Shown here one piece after another: positions 8,166 through 18,479 of a stretch of 64,000 bases of DNA. Source of the DNA: Veronia nyctiphanis (GTDB taxonomy: Bacteria > Pseudomonadota > Gammaproteobacteria > Enterobacterales > Vibrionaceae). The notes beneath the pieces are model-generated. The model was not told the origin of the DNA and did not search any database. It worked only from the letters and a program-made list of their open reading frames with translations. The first letter of the stretch is position 1. Each line of letters begins with the position of its first letter. The stretch is from positions 1 through 64,000 of the forward strand of contig NZ_PEIB01000026.1 of the NCBI RefSeq assembly GCF_004116385.1, in the 5' to 3' direction. The translations under genes and the position numbers were made by a program.

Positions 8166-9929
8166 TTAATGAAAATACTGATTCTTGGCGTTCTGTTTAG
8201 CCACATACATTGATTTATCAGCCATTTTTATCAAATCTTGTGCGCTCCGACTGTCAGTCGGGTAGATGGCCACGCCCAAACTCAGTGTAACGCCAAGGTT
8301 ATGGCACATTAATTCAAGGCCACGGGCTGTTGCTTTCACCAATTTATCAGCGACACGGTAAGCTGTCTCGACGTTATCCAGTTCTTTGAGAATAACAATG
8401 AACTCATCGCCTCCCAGTCGACCTACAAAGTCGTCCTCTCGAACGGACTCTAAGAGAATATTTGCCGTCGCTTGAATGACCTCATCCCCTCGGTGATGTC
8501 CGAGTGAGTCGTTGACTGATTTAAAGTTATCAAGATCTGCAAACATGACAGCGAACATTTTGTTGCCTCTTTCTGCCTCACCAGTTATCTGTTTCAACCT
8601 ATCCATAATCAGATGACGCGTTGGCAGGCCAGTTAACATGTCGTGATGCGCCATGTGGCTCAGTTTTTTCTGGAGTTTGTCTCTCTCAATTGCGTTCGCC
8701 TTGAACACCTCCATCGCTTTTGCCATCGTGCCCACCTCATCTTGCCGCTCAGACACATTGATATTGATGTTTAGTTCGTTACGAGCAAGACGGTGCATTG
8801 TTTCTGTCATAGCAACAATCGGGTTGGAAATATCGGAAGCCAAAGAGTAACCGATGAGAAAAATTACCAGACATGACACCAAGCCAACAGCGATGAGTAT
8901 TTGTCCAAGCTTTCTAAGTGGGGCGAGAATTTCACTTTTTTCAGTATCAGCAATGATCACCCAATCTAATCCCATAAAATTAAACGGCGCGTAGGCTGAA
9001 AAAACCACAATACCACGATAGTCTTCACTGACAGACGTACCCGATAGCCCCCTAAGTGCGAGGTTTACCGCTTCAGTGTCCACTTCTGTGTTGAGTATGC
9101 TGCGGCCCTCAATAAAGCGTGAGTCGCTGCGCATCAATAAATCTCTGCCGACCACAAAAACTTCCCCAGTTTCACCCATACCTGCTGTTACCTGCATAAC
9201 ATCATTCATCGGCTCAATAGGCATTTGGAAAATAAGGACACCAATATAGTTTGATAAGGCGTCAAACACGGCTGTCCCCATGAAGCTCGCGGGGGCATTA
9301 TTGCTTGGAAGGTAAGGCTGGAAATCGGTTAATCTCAACTCACCCTGCACTGGATTGCGATTAATTTGCCTAAAAAGTTCCGCGAGCTTTGTGTCCTTCC
9401 ATTGACCCTTTAAGAGGTTTGTGGCGAAGTCTTGTTCTTTTCTCACCGAATAGAGAAGATTACCAAAGGGATCAACCAGGAACGCATCGTAATACTTCTT
9501 GGTCAGTGAAAGGTGTCTGAATGCAGGATGGTATTTTGTATGGATGTAAGTGTATAAAGAGTCATCTCCAGCGTCTAAGTACGCGCTCTTCTGTTCAGAC
9601 TGGAATGGATTTTTATCAATATATAGTGTTTGTAGCGTCTCTTTTTTGGGTTCAGGTAGGCCCCGCCAAGCAGATTGAAAGTCAATCATTGATGATCGGA
9701 TGGTGATACTTTGTGATTGATAACGCAGGTCATCCTCGATCATTTGAAAATAAGCGTTGAGCGCCGACTTTCTTGAGTCAAGTAATGAATAGAGTTTTGA
9801 TATAGCAGCATTTTCAAGTTGTTGCGCAGCAAAATAATAGGCAGTAAGTCCAATTAAAAATGATGCGGTAATAGCGAACGAGATAATGATGAATGGAAAT
9901 TTCTTGGTGATTTTTACATTCTCAAGCAT
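8166..9929 (-). CDS. Membrane diguanylate cyclase (Cache-HAMP-GGDEF)
   Basis: It synthesises cyclic di-GMP from two GTP in response to a periplasmic signal. An N-terminal membrane helix (about 10-32) is followed by a ~300-residue periplasmic double-Cache-like sensor. A second helix (about 340-362) leads to a HAMP linker (SDISNPIVAMTETMHRLAR) and a GGDEF domain (about 420-587). The active site RLGGDEFIVIL is intact, so cyclase activity is expected. REDD five residues before GGDEF is a complete RxxD inhibitory site. There is no EAL domain. The ATG at 9929 is preferred over a TTG 15 bases earlier. It is a single gene with long flanking gaps. Confidence 0.9.
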   Translation of the reverse strand: MLENVKITKKFPFIIISFAITASFLIGLTAYYFAAQQLENAAISKLYSLLDSRKSALNAYFQMIEDDLRYQSQSITIRSSMIDFQSAWRGLPEPKKETLQTLYIDKNPFQSEQKSAYLDAGDDSLYTYIHTKYHPAFRHLSLTKKYYDAFLVDPFGNLLYSVRKEQDFATNLLKGQWKDTKLAELFRQINRNPVQGELRLTDFQPYLPSNNAPASFMGTAVFDALSNYIGVLIFQMPIEPMNDVMQVTAGMGETGEVFVVGRDLLMRSDSRFIEGRSILNTEVDTEAVNLALRGLSGTSVSEDYRGIVVFSAYAPFNFMGLDWVIIADTEKSEILAPLRKLGQILIAVGLVSCLVIFLIGYSLASDISNPIVAMTETMHRLARNELNININVSERQDEVGTMAKAMEVFKANAIERDKLQKKLSHMAHHDMLTGLPTRHLIMDRLKQITGEAERGNKMFAVMFADLDNFKSVNDSLGHHRGDEVIQATANILLESVREDDFVGRLGGDEFIVILKELDNVETAYRVADKLVKATARGLELMCHNLGVTLSLGVAIYPTDSRSAQDLIKMADKSMYVAKQNAKNQYFH

Positions 9930-10699
9930 ACCTACTTCCCTCAAAGTACACAGAGAAAAAACAATGAAAACATGTAAATTCTTTTGTATGTTTATTCCGT
10001 GTTAGTCCATACTTTTTACGATGAAATGCCAGCGTTTCTATATCGATTTTCTCCATCACATTTTAAAAACTGTTATTTTGTGTCATTATATATAGACATG
10101 TTTTTTTTGCGTTTATATCAAGCCTATACCTGATTTCATTTTCGATCTACCGAATAGAAAGCATATCAGTAAACTCAATTAAAGCTCATTAATATATAAA
10201 GCGTTTGCATCATACTTTTGTGCTGAAAATTTCTCATAATTTCTAATTAAGTTAGAGCCCTTAGAATGCGTGTCAATATTTAATAAAAATAAATGTACAT
10301 GACACTAAATATTATTCAATATTAAGATTTATTTCTATCTTTGAGAATCACATTAATTATTATGAAAAGAAGTGCTAATAAAAGAGTTTCTCCATAAATT
10401 GTTAATTGAAATGCATAGGCAACAAATATTTTCTTTTTATAAATAAACTATTTTTAAATTGATGAAAGTGTTGTTTTGGTTATTTATTAAGAACCAGATA
10501 ATAAAATAACCACATATATCTGAAACAGATAGGCCACTAACTTCACCCTTAGATTTAAGTGATTGTTTGTTAATAATTTTTTATAATTTGTAAAGTAAAA
10601 CCTATCAATAATTGAAAATTGATAAAGTCTTAAAGATATAACTGCTTTTTTAGTTGTAAAAGCTAAACTTATAATGTGAGCAATTGTCAGGTTAAAATA
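9930..10699. other. AT-rich intergenic region upstream of the fds operon (770 bp)
   Basis: No gene is supported. The stretch is markedly AT-rich compared with its neighbours and full of A and T runs. A minus-strand frame at 10487-10753 has poor composition and overlaps fdsG. The region must hold the divergent promoters of the diguanylate cyclase and the formate dehydrogenase operon. Its composition would suit binding by H-NS-like proteins, but no specific site can be named. Confidence 0.45.
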
Positions 10700-11209
10700 A
10701 TGAAAGCAGAAACTAATGTACCTTATGACGGTATCCTGACTGATATCCGTCATATTGTCTCAGGCTTAAAGGACAAACCCGGTGCTTTATTACCGGTTCT
10801 CCATGCCATTCAAAAAAAATATAGATATATACCGCCGGCTGCCGTTCCAGTAATCGCTAAGGTGCTGAACCTTTCGGAAGCAGATGTGCATGGCACAATC
10901 AGTTTTTATCATGATTTTAGACAAGAACCTCCCGGAGCAAATGTTGTTCAAATTTGCCGTGCAGAGTCTTGTCAGTCTATGGGGGCGAGGCAGCTTGAAC
11001 GGTATGCATTTGACGTACTTGATGTGGATTATCGCGGAACGACAAAAGATCGGCAGTTTTCGTTGGAGCCCGTGTATTGTCTGGGTAACTGTGCCAATTC
11101 ACCTTCTGTTCGCATTAACGACACACTTCATGGTGACATGACGGAAGAGCGTTTTGAAGCGCTGTTGGCTTCGATTAAAGCGGAACGGATTGAGGTGAAA
11201 GTCATATGA
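10700..11209 (+). CDS. fdsG: NAD-dependent formate dehydrogenase, gamma subunit (2Fe-2S)
   Basis: A NuoE-like [2Fe-2S] subunit of cytoplasmic NAD-linked formate dehydrogenase, which passes electrons between the molybdenum subunit and the flavin subunit. The thioredoxin-like domain shows the cluster ligands as CRAESC and CLGNC (C-x4-C and C-x3-C), and the helical N-terminus contains HGTISFYHDF. The length of 169 residues is normal. The ATG at 10700 gives the family N-terminus; an upstream in-frame start at 10676 is less likely. The gene overlaps fdsB by four bases, which indicates translational coupling. Confidence 0.9.
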   Translation: MKAETNVPYDGILTDIRHIVSGLKDKPGALLPVLHAIQKKYRYIPPAAVPVIAKVLNLSEADVHGTISFYHDFRQEPPGANVVQICRAESCQSMGARQLERYAFDVLDVDYRGTTKDRQFSLEPVYCLGNCANSPSVRINDTLHGDMTEERFEALLASIKAERIEVKVI

Positions 11210-12782
11210 TTAAACGCATTTTCGTGCCCCGTGACAGTAGTGCTGTCTCTAAAGGTGCTAACGAGGTCGCAAGCGCAGTTCAGAACGCAAATCCATCAGT
11301 GACAGTGGTTCGCAATGGATCTCGAGGGCTGTATTGGCTTGAGCCGATGTTGGAAGTGGAGTCTGAGCAAGGTCGTGTTGCCTTTGGCCCTGTCAATGCT
11401 GATGATGTTACTGAGTTAATGTCGCTGTCTGTGTTTGATTTTGACGCTAACAGCGACGAGTTATCGGAACATCCACGCTATCTCGGTTTAACTGAATCGA
11501 TCCCTTATTTGAAAAAGCAAACGCGGCTGACATTTGAGCGGGTAGGGATCATTGATCCACTCGATATAGATGACTACCAATCACATGGTGGGTATCAAGG
11601 CTTGCGTAATGCGCTGACAAAAACTCGGCAACAAATTCTTGATGAAGTTAAAGAATCAGGACTGCGTGGTCGGGGAGGGGCAGCGTTTCCGACCGGAATC
11701 AAATGGCAGACCGTCTCTGATCAGCCCGAACAACAAAAGTATGTCATCTGCAATGCGGACGAAGGCGACTCGGCACATTTTCCGATCGTATGTTGATGGA
11801 AAACGACCCGTTTTGCTTAATCGAAGGAATGACCATTTGCGGTATTGCTGTCGGTGCGACACAGGGATTTATCTATCTTCGCTCAGAGTACCCAGACGCC
11901 TGTGAAGTGCTGGAAGCTGCCATTGCTGAAGCAGAAGTGAACGGGATGCTTGGTAAGAATATCGCTGGGCTCGGGTTTTAAATTTAATCTGGAAGTTAGG
12001 GTAGGGGCAGGGGCATACATTTGTGGAGAAGAGACGTCACTGATGGAGAGCCTGGAAGGAAAGCGTGGCTGGTAAGAAGTAAGCCACCTTTACCTGCCAT
12101 TTCAGGACTTTTTGGCCAACCTACCGTGGTTAACAATGTTATTTCCCTCGCTTCTGTACCTATCATTATGTCAAAAGGCGGGAGCTACTATCGCGATTTT
12201 GGTCAAGGCCGCTCGCGAGGCACCATGCCGTTGCAACTTGCTGGAAATATCAAACACCCGGGATTGGTTGAGCTCGCTTTTGGTATTTCTCTTCGTGACC
12301 TAATTTACGATTTTGGTGGCGGAAGTCGAACAGGAAAGCCATTGAAAGCAGCGCAGCTTGGCGGTCCTTTAGGTGCCTATTTACCTGAGGCACAGTGGAA
12401 TGTCGACATAGACTATGAAGCGCTGTCAGAGCGCGGCGCAATGCTCGGGCACGGCGGTATCGTGACTTACGATGAAAGCATAGACATGAGTTACATGGCG
12501 CGGTTTGCTATGGAATTTTGCGCTGAAGAGTCATGTGGTAAATGTACTCCGTGCCGAGTTGGCTCAGTGCGCGGGACCGAAGTGATAGACAGGCTGGTTG
12601 AGGCTTCTAAGCCAGAGGAAAAACTGCAGCAACATGAACTGCTGGTGGATCTGTGCGAAACAATGGAGCAGGGTTCGCTTTGTGCGATGGGCGGAATGAC
12701 CCCCTATCCGGTGACCAGTGCGTTGAAATACTTTCCGGAAGACTTTGGTCTGCCTGAAACTGGCGGCAAGCATGATGTGTGA
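11206..12782 (+). CDS. fdsB: Formate dehydrogenase beta subunit (FMN, 4Fe-4S, NAD), three frame breaks
   Basis: A NuoF-like subunit that binds FMN, NAD and one [4Fe-4S] cluster and reduces NAD+. Visible are an N-terminal thioredoxin-like part, [17 protein letters not shown] (FMN/NAD site), [16 protein letters not shown], and the cluster ligands [11 protein letters not shown] with a later Cys in GSLCAMGG. The reading frame is broken three times: one G missing near 11772 (DSGTFSDRM expected), one extra T in the run at 11976-11979, and one C missing near 12069 (KRGLVRSKPP expected). Restoring these gives a full-length ~525-residue family member without gaps, so sequencing error is favoured over pseudogenisation. 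Confidence 0.85.
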
Positions 12783-12822
12783 CTGGCGGGTCCCAGGCCT
12801 TCGCCAGTTCAAGGAGTGAAAC

Positions 12823-15695
12823 ATGGTAGAGCACTATATACCCACCCAACAGGATACGATGGATTTTGGTACCCCACCTGTTGTTGACCCAGATGTTGGC
12901 ACCGTCTCTTTGACGATCGATGGCTGGCAAGTCGACGTTCCTGAAGGCACCTCCGTAATGCGTGCCGCTGCAATGCTAAATATACAGATACCCAAGCTTT
13001 GCGCTACAGATAGCCTCGATGCGTTCGGCTCTTGCCGCCTTTGCGTTGTTGAAATTGAAGGCATGCGTGGTAAGCCTGCAGCCTGCACGACCCCCGTCGC
13101 TGAGGGATGGTGGTCCACACCGAGAATGAAGCAATCAAGAAGTTACGACGTAATGTTATGGAACTCTATATCTCAGACCATCCACTAGATTGCCTAACGT
13201 GCGCAGTCAATGGAGATTGTGAGTTACAGGACATGGCAGGTGCTGTTGGCTTGAGAGATGTTCGCTATGGATTCGAGGGCGAAAACCATCTATCGATGGA
13301 AAAGGATACATCTAATCCCTATTTCACCTTTGATTCGAGTAAGTGCATTGTATGCTCGCGTTGTGTTCGTGCTTGCTCAGATATTCAGGGTCAATTCGCA
13401 CTCACCGTCGAAGGTCGAGGCTTTGAATCCCGTATTGTTGCCGGTGACAAAAACTTCATGGATTCAGAATGTGTGTCATGTGGTGCCTGTGTTCAGGCAT
13501 GTCCGACTGCTGCACTAACAGAAACCAGTGTTATCGAGCAGGGAGTACCGAGCCACTACAGGATAACGACCTGCGCATACTGTGGGGTCGGGTGTTCGTT
13601 CCGAGCAGAGATGCGCGGTGATCAATTGGTTAGGATGGTACCGGATAAAAACGGTGCAGCGAATCAGGGGCACTCTTGTGTGAAAGGTCGTTTTGCATTT
13701 GGTTACGCCACACACAAAGACAGGGTCACAGACCCGATGATCCGTGATGCTATCGATCAACCGTGGCGAAAAGTCAGTTGGGAAGAAGCAATTAAGTTTG
13801 CCGCTGACAAAGTCACCGCAATTAAAGATGCTCACGGTGCTGAGGCTCTGGGTGGCATTACCTCTTCACGATGTACCAATGAAGAAACGTATCTGGTGCA
13901 GAAACTGGTAAGGGCTGGATTTGGCACTAATAACGTTGATACCTGTGCGAGGGTTTGTCACTCACCGACTGGGTATGGCCTCAAAACCACGCTTGGTGAA
14001 TCGGCGGGCACGCAGACATTTGATTCAGTGCAACAAGCAGATGTGATCGTTGTAATGGGGGCTAATCCTACGGATGGTCACCCGGTATTTGCATCGCAGC
14101 TCAAGCGCAGATTGCGGGCTGGTGCGAAACTGATTGTGATTGATCCGCGTGAAATAGATATCGTCAACGCGCCCCATGTGGCGGCTGAATATCACCTCCC
14201 ACTGCGCCCCGGAACCAATGTTGCGATGATGAATGCATTGGCACACGTTGTGATAACCGAGGGTTTGGAAGACAGTACATTTATTACGTCCCGCTGTGAG
14301 GATGACGATTACCAAAAATGGCGTAAATTTATCGCGGAGGACAGACATTCCCCAGAAGCCGTGGAGCAGGAGACAGGCGTCGCCGCCGACAAGGTAAGAG
14401 AAGCTGCGAGACTGTATGCGACTGCTGGCAATGGAGCCATTTACTATGGTTTGGGTGTCACTGAGCATTCACAGGGTAGCTCAACGGTGATGGCGATAGC
14501 CAACTTAGCGATGGCAACAGGTAACATAGGTCGCGAGGGAGTGGGCGTGAATCCACTGCGCGGACAGAATAACGTTCAGGGCAGTTGCGATATGGGCTCC
14601 TTCCCTCATGAACTGCCGGGATATCGCCATATTTCAGATGCCAGTGCAAGGGCATTGTTTGAAGGGGAGTGGGGAACGACACTTGATGATGAACCCGGTC
14701 TGCGTATCCCCAATATGTTTGACGCAGCCATTGCTGGTCGATTCAAAGGCTTGTATGTACAGGGTGAAGACATTGCGCAATCTGACCCCAATACCCAGCA
14801 CGTCGAGGCGGCATTGTCGGCGTTAGACTGCCTGATTGTGCAGGATATCTTTCTCAATGAGACCGCGAAATTCGCACATGTATTTCTTCCCGGTTCAAGC
14901 TTCCTTGAGAAAGACGGAACTTTCACCAATGCAGAGCGGCGTATTTCTCCTGTGAGAAAAGTCATGGCACCATTGGCAGGCAAAGCCGATTGGGAAGTCA
15001 CTGTCGATTTGGCGAATGCGCTGGGATACCCAATGGAATACACGCATCCGTCAGAGATCATGGATGAGATTGCGAGACTTACGCCGACCTTCCATGGAGT
15101 GAGTTACGAAAAGATTGATGAGCTTGGTTCGATTCAGTGGCCATGTAATGAGGATGCACCAGACGGCACACCGACAATGCACATCGATGAATTTGTAAAA
15201 GGCAAAGGCAGTTTCATGGTGACTGAGTATGTTGCGACGTCTGAAAAAGTGACGCGTAAATTCCCGTTACTACTCACAACAGGTCGAATATTGTCGCAAT
15301 ACAATGTGGGAGCACAAACGCGTAGAACTGATAACTCACAGTGGCACCAAAAAGATGTGTTGGAGATTCACCCACATGACGCCGAGCAGCGCGGTATCAC
15401 TGAAGGGATGTCGGTGAAGGTAAAAAGTCGGGCGGGAGATATCGTATTGCCAGTGATGCTGAGTGAACGGATGCAGCCCGGCGTCGTGTATACCACGTTC
15501 CACCACCCCGCATCGGGTACCAATGTTATTACGACGGATAACTCTGACTGGGCGACCAATTGCCCTGAGTATAAAGTCACAGCCGTTGAGGTGAGCATTT
15601 CAGGAGAAGATGCTACCCATTGGCAGGAAAGGTTCCGAGCGTTTGACGAGCAGCAACTGGGTTTCTTGTCGTCTGCGGTTAATCGAGAGGAATAA
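12823..15695 (+). CDS. fdsA: Formate dehydrogenase alpha subunit (Mo-bisMGD), one frame break
   Basis: The catalytic subunit, which oxidises formate to CO2 at a molybdenum (or tungsten) bis-MGD centre. In order: an N-terminal [2Fe-2S] ferredoxin domain (CATDSLDAFGSCRLCVVEIEG), a NuoG-like HPLDCLTC segment, two [4Fe-4S] motifs (CIVCSRCVRAC and CVSCGACVQACP), CAYCGVGC, and the molybdopterin domains. The catalytic residue is Cys in ARVCHSPTGYG, not selenocysteine. The frame breaks at 13104-13106, where GGG should be GGGG: the 121-residue N-terminal part then joins PVAEGMVVHTENEAI directly. Total length ~957 aa matches the family. Ribosome-binding site AAGGAG precedes the start. Confidence 0.9.
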
Positions 15696-15697
15696 GT

Positions 15698-15937
15698 ATG
15701 GATGGTGAACAACATCGCCTCGATCAGATTTACTACATGGCAAATCAAATTGCTGACAATATTTGTCAGGGTGACTCTCAGGACGACACCGTAGCATTTG
15801 TTGCCAGTCATATCCGACGATTTTGGTCACGGGATATGAAAGCCAGTTTGCTCGAAGCTTCAGAACACAGCAATGGCCTTAATCCTATCGCTAAACTAGC
15901 CGCAGAGCTGTTGGCGCAGGAGTATCAGTCAAAATAA
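15698..15937 (+). CDS. fdsD: Formate dehydrogenase delta subunit
   Basis: A small 79-residue protein of the FdsD family. Members accompany the fds genes and are needed for assembly or stability of the soluble formate dehydrogenase rather than for catalysis. The helical sequence with IYYMANQIADN and HIRRFWSRDMK matches the family pattern. It starts three bases after the fdsA stop and is the last gene of the operon, followed by a terminator. The maturation genes fdsC/fdhD are not in this cluster and must be elsewhere. Confidence 0.85.
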   Translation: MDGEQHRLDQIYYMANQIADNICQGDSQDDTVAFVASHIRRFWSRDMKASLLEASEHSNGLNPIAKLAAELLAQEYQSK

Positions 15938-15970
15938 ATGACGTGATATTGATTAGCGTTACCCCTTTCA

Positions 15971-15995
15971 GGCAGACATCGTCTGCCTTTTTTAT
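15971..15995 (+). terminator. Rho-independent terminator of the fds operon
   Basis: GGCAGAC (15971-15977), loop ATC, GTCTGCC (15981-15987), followed by a run of six T. It lies 34 bp after fdsD. Confidence 0.85.
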
Positions 15996-16094
15996 GTCAG
16001 ATGTTTTTCTCAAGTTCATCTTTTCTAACCCTTTGTTGTACCTGATTGTGATAAAAGGGATACTGCGCACAGCGATTAGTTATAGGAAGATGTC

Positions 16095-16568
16095 ATGAAT
16101 ACAATTTGGGTTGATGCCGACGCGTGTCCTGCGGTGGTGAAAGAAGTGCTGTTTCGTGCTGCAGAGAGAACACAAACACCGTTGGTCTTGATTGCTAATC
16201 AACCACTTCGAATTCCACCCTCAAAATTTATCAGTCGCATGCAAGTTGCCAGTGGCTTTGATGTGGCTGACAACGAAATTGTACGACGGGCTCAGGTTGG
16301 CGATTTGGTGATCACCGCTGATATTCCCCTTGCGTCTGAAGTCATTGATAAAGGTGCACATGCGCTGAACCCTCGCGGAGAGATGTATTCAAAAGAGAAT
16401 ATACGTCAGCGCTTAAATATGCGGGATTTCATGGATACGCTCCGCTCCAGTGGTATTCAAACAGGTGGACCGGCTTCACTCAGTCAGGCTGAGCGTCAGC
16501 TTTTTGCCAATGAGCTTGATAAATACCTGCAAAAACTGGCGCGTGAAAGAAAAGCCAGAGAGGAATGA
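16095..16568 (+). CDS. yaiI: YaiI/YqxD family protein (UPF0178, DUF188)
   Basis: A conserved cytoplasmic protein of 157 residues with the PIN-like fold predicted for the family. Diagnostic segments are [20 protein letters not shown] at the N-terminus and [26 protein letters not shown] in the middle. The conserved Asp residues of DADACP and TADIPLA would form the putative metal site. Biochemical function is not established for the family. It has its own start about 100 bp after the fds terminator and stops eight bases before the stop of the convergent lipase gene. Confidence 0.85.
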   Translation: MNTIWVDADACPAVVKEVLFRAAERTQTPLVLIANQPLRIPPSKFISRMQVASGFDVADNEIVRRAQVGDLVITADIPLASEVIDKGAHALNPRGEMYSKENIRQRLNMRDFMDTLRSSGIQTGGPASLSQAERQLFANELDKYLQKLARERKAREE

Positions 16569-16575
16569 TCAGCCA

Positions 16576-17430
16576 CTAATGCTGATCGAAGTAATCTTTG
16601 CGGCGAATGTACTTGTCCATAAAGTGATAGGCAATTGGCCGCATCAACCAGCTAACGAGTACCCGACATATTCGCACAGGTGACGGAATATCCTGATAGA
16701 TCCGATTATCATGTAGCCAGATCATTTTTCCCACGTGCCAAAAAATAAAAGGAAACCCCGGAAGGAATGTGACGATATCAACGTCGCAGCAGATTCGATA
16801 AGTGCGCTCATGCAGGCGGTATCGCTTCTTGAATGACCAAAACCCGGGTGCAGGTTGGCCAAATGTGACAATCCGTTTGATGATGCCGGGGTGTTCCTGC
16901 TCAATTATTTCCGCTGCGATAACGGCCATACATCCGCCTGATGAGTGTCCTGTGAAAATCAGCCTTTTTCCCCTTGCGCTAAGTTCTTCCGCGCACGCAG
17001 TCAACTGCTCTAATACCGAGTTACCTTGATGATGTCCTCCATCATGGCTTTGTGATACTTCAGTCAGGTGGTTGTCGCTGAGGCGCTGATATTTAGCGTG
17101 GTATGGGTTTTTACTCTTTCGGCTGGTTTGGGTGAGTTGGAAATAGAAGCCCCAGTGCACGTTTCCGGCGTTGAATTTCGTTGGCAGAGACTTGGGTACG
17201 CATACAAGGTTTGTTAACCAATCCCCAACACTGTGTGAGCCTTTGAAAACCACGACGGCATCTTTCCTCTCACTCCAAAGAATACGAATGATGGTCTTGC
17301 CGAACCTATCAGTAATATCACGGCGGCATTCACTATCAAAGCCGTAAGCCGTATGGTCGAATGCTTTGGGGTAAGATTCACGGCAAAGAATCGCGTAATG
17401 CTCGTATTGATAACGCTTAAGTCTTTTCAC
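16576..17430 (-). CDS. Lipase class 3 family protein
   Basis: A predicted alpha/beta-hydrolase of 284 residues in the fungal-type lipase (class 3) family. The nucleophile elbow is FTGHSSGGCMAV, the G-H-S-x-G signature, at about residue 148. Supporting features are VVFKGSHSVGDWLTNL near the oxyanion region, TFGQPAPGFWSF and a candidate catalytic Asp in CDVDIVTFLPG. There is no signal peptide, so it is likely intracellular. The substrate is unknown. It is monocistronic and convergent with yaiI. Confidence 0.8.
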   Translation of the reverse strand: MKRLKRYQYEHYAILCRESYPKAFDHTAYGFDSECRRDITDRFGKTIIRILWSERKDAVVVFKGSHSVGDWLTNLVCVPKSLPTKFNAGNVHWGFYFQLTQTSRKSKNPYHAKYQRLSDNHLTEVSQSHDGGHHQGNSVLEQLTACAEELSARGKRLIFTGHSSGGCMAVIAAEIIEQEHPGIIKRIVTFGQPAPGFWSFKKRYRLHERTYRICCDVDIVTFLPGFPFIFWHVGKMIWLHDNRIYQDIPSPVRICRVLVSWLMRPIAYHFMDKYIRRKDYFDQH

Positions 17431-17540
17431 AGGTTACCTTGCTGAAAGTGCGGAACGGAAGAACATAGAGTCATTGAGATAAAACCAAAGTTGAATGACA
17501 GTTTTATTTTATTGGCTCAGTACACTTTCAGCATAGGTGC

Positions 17541-18068
17541 TTAGTCATAGTGCTGCAAAAATGGTGCGATGTGGCTGTTGTAAGTTAACGTCTTGATTGG
17601 GGCGTGGTTTTTCAGTAGCCATTCAGCATTTGAGCAGTTACCAACACCAATGACAGTCTGGACAAGTAATTTGAAATCTCTGAGCCAACGGCTTTTCTGT
17701 TCGTTGGACCAGTGCTCCTGATACGCGGCCAGATAATAGTCGACCCAAAAGTATGCACCTTTGATAAATCGCGCCAAGATCATAGTGCCAGCCTGTATTT
17801 GCTCATCATTTCCGTCAAGCGCAAATTCATCACACAAGACTTTCCCCTGACTAACGGCAACAAAGTTTTTACAGCGTTTGAAAAGTTCTAATTGAAGTGC
17901 AGCGCCAGAGTCACAGTGTTGAAGAGCAAGTGTTGGAATGGGGAGGTATTTGGAATTGCTTCTGAACAAATCAACACAGCGTTTACCCGGTAAAAGGTTT
18001 TCGATCACGAAAAATAAATCCAGACTGATTTTTTCACTCTTTAATACGTTATTTTGATGCACGGACAT
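17541..18068 (-). CDS. Hypothetical protein (about 175 aa)
   Basis: A soluble protein without signal peptide, membrane helix or recognised domain. It has several cysteines and a Trp/Tyr-rich segment (ARFIKGAYFWVDYYLAAYQEHW). The start is uncertain: ATG at 18068 is used, but an in-frame TTG at 18143 would add 25 residues, and neither has a strong ribosome-binding site. It is flanked by the lipase gene on the same strand, about 110 bp downstream, and by a strong terminator upstream, so it is probably its own transcription unit. Confidence 0.5.
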   Translation of the reverse strand: MSVHQNNVLKSEKISLDLFFVIENLLPGKRCVDLFRSNSKYLPIPTLALQHCDSGAALQLELFKRCKNFVAVSQGKVLCDEFALDGNDEQIQAGTMILARFIKGAYFWVDYYLAAYQEHWSNEQKSRWLRDFKLLVQTVIGVGNCSNAEWLLKNHAPIKTLTYNSHIAPFLQHYD

Positions 18069-18207
18069 GTCGCTTAGGGTGGAAGGATTTAGTAGAGAAT
18101 AGCTGATGCTCTCATCAGGTCTACACAATGCCGCGACAATCAAAAATCAAACTTAGTACTAGATCACATTTTCGGCTTAAGTCACAGGGCTTATTCATCA
18201 TTAAGCC

Positions 18208-18254
18208 AATAAAACCCAAAACCCTGCCGTATGGGCAGGGTTTTGGGTTTTATT
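18208..18254. terminator. Strong hairpin terminator with 21-bp perfect stem
   Basis: The arms 18208-18228 and 18234-18254 are perfectly complementary around a five-base loop; the core is ACCCTGCC/GGCAGGGT with A/T-rich ends on both sides. It can terminate in either direction. It lies about 225 bp downstream of the sugar dehydrogenase stop (minus strand) and upstream of the hypothetical gene. Confidence 0.85.
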
Positions 18255-18479
18255 GCAAGCAAAGGTAATTCGTAACGCTTTTTTATCAACTTAATCAGCT
18301 TTCTATTCGTTGTCCAATGAATGTTAGTGAAAAGTTAAGATGACTGGATTGGGTCACGTGCATGACAATTTTTTGACTTCTGTAAATCTTTGACAGTTAT
18401 AGTAAATATTAGTTTTATTAAACGGCTTAGCTCATCGTTCTAGTATAAAGCACTACTACCAATACTTCGCGCGAGATAT

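Noticed and set aside
11206-12782. fdsB as a genuine pseudogene
   Set aside because: All three breaks are one-base homopolymer changes and the coding capacity is otherwise intact; the same error type recurs in unrelated genes.
12250-12930. Several minus-strand frames opposite fdsB and fdsA
   Set aside because: They are antisense to well-supported formate dehydrogenase genes and show no family features.
14025-15061. Long minus-strand frames of 147-151 codons opposite fdsA
   Set aside because: Low-complexity, antisense to conserved molybdopterin domains, no ribosome-binding sites.
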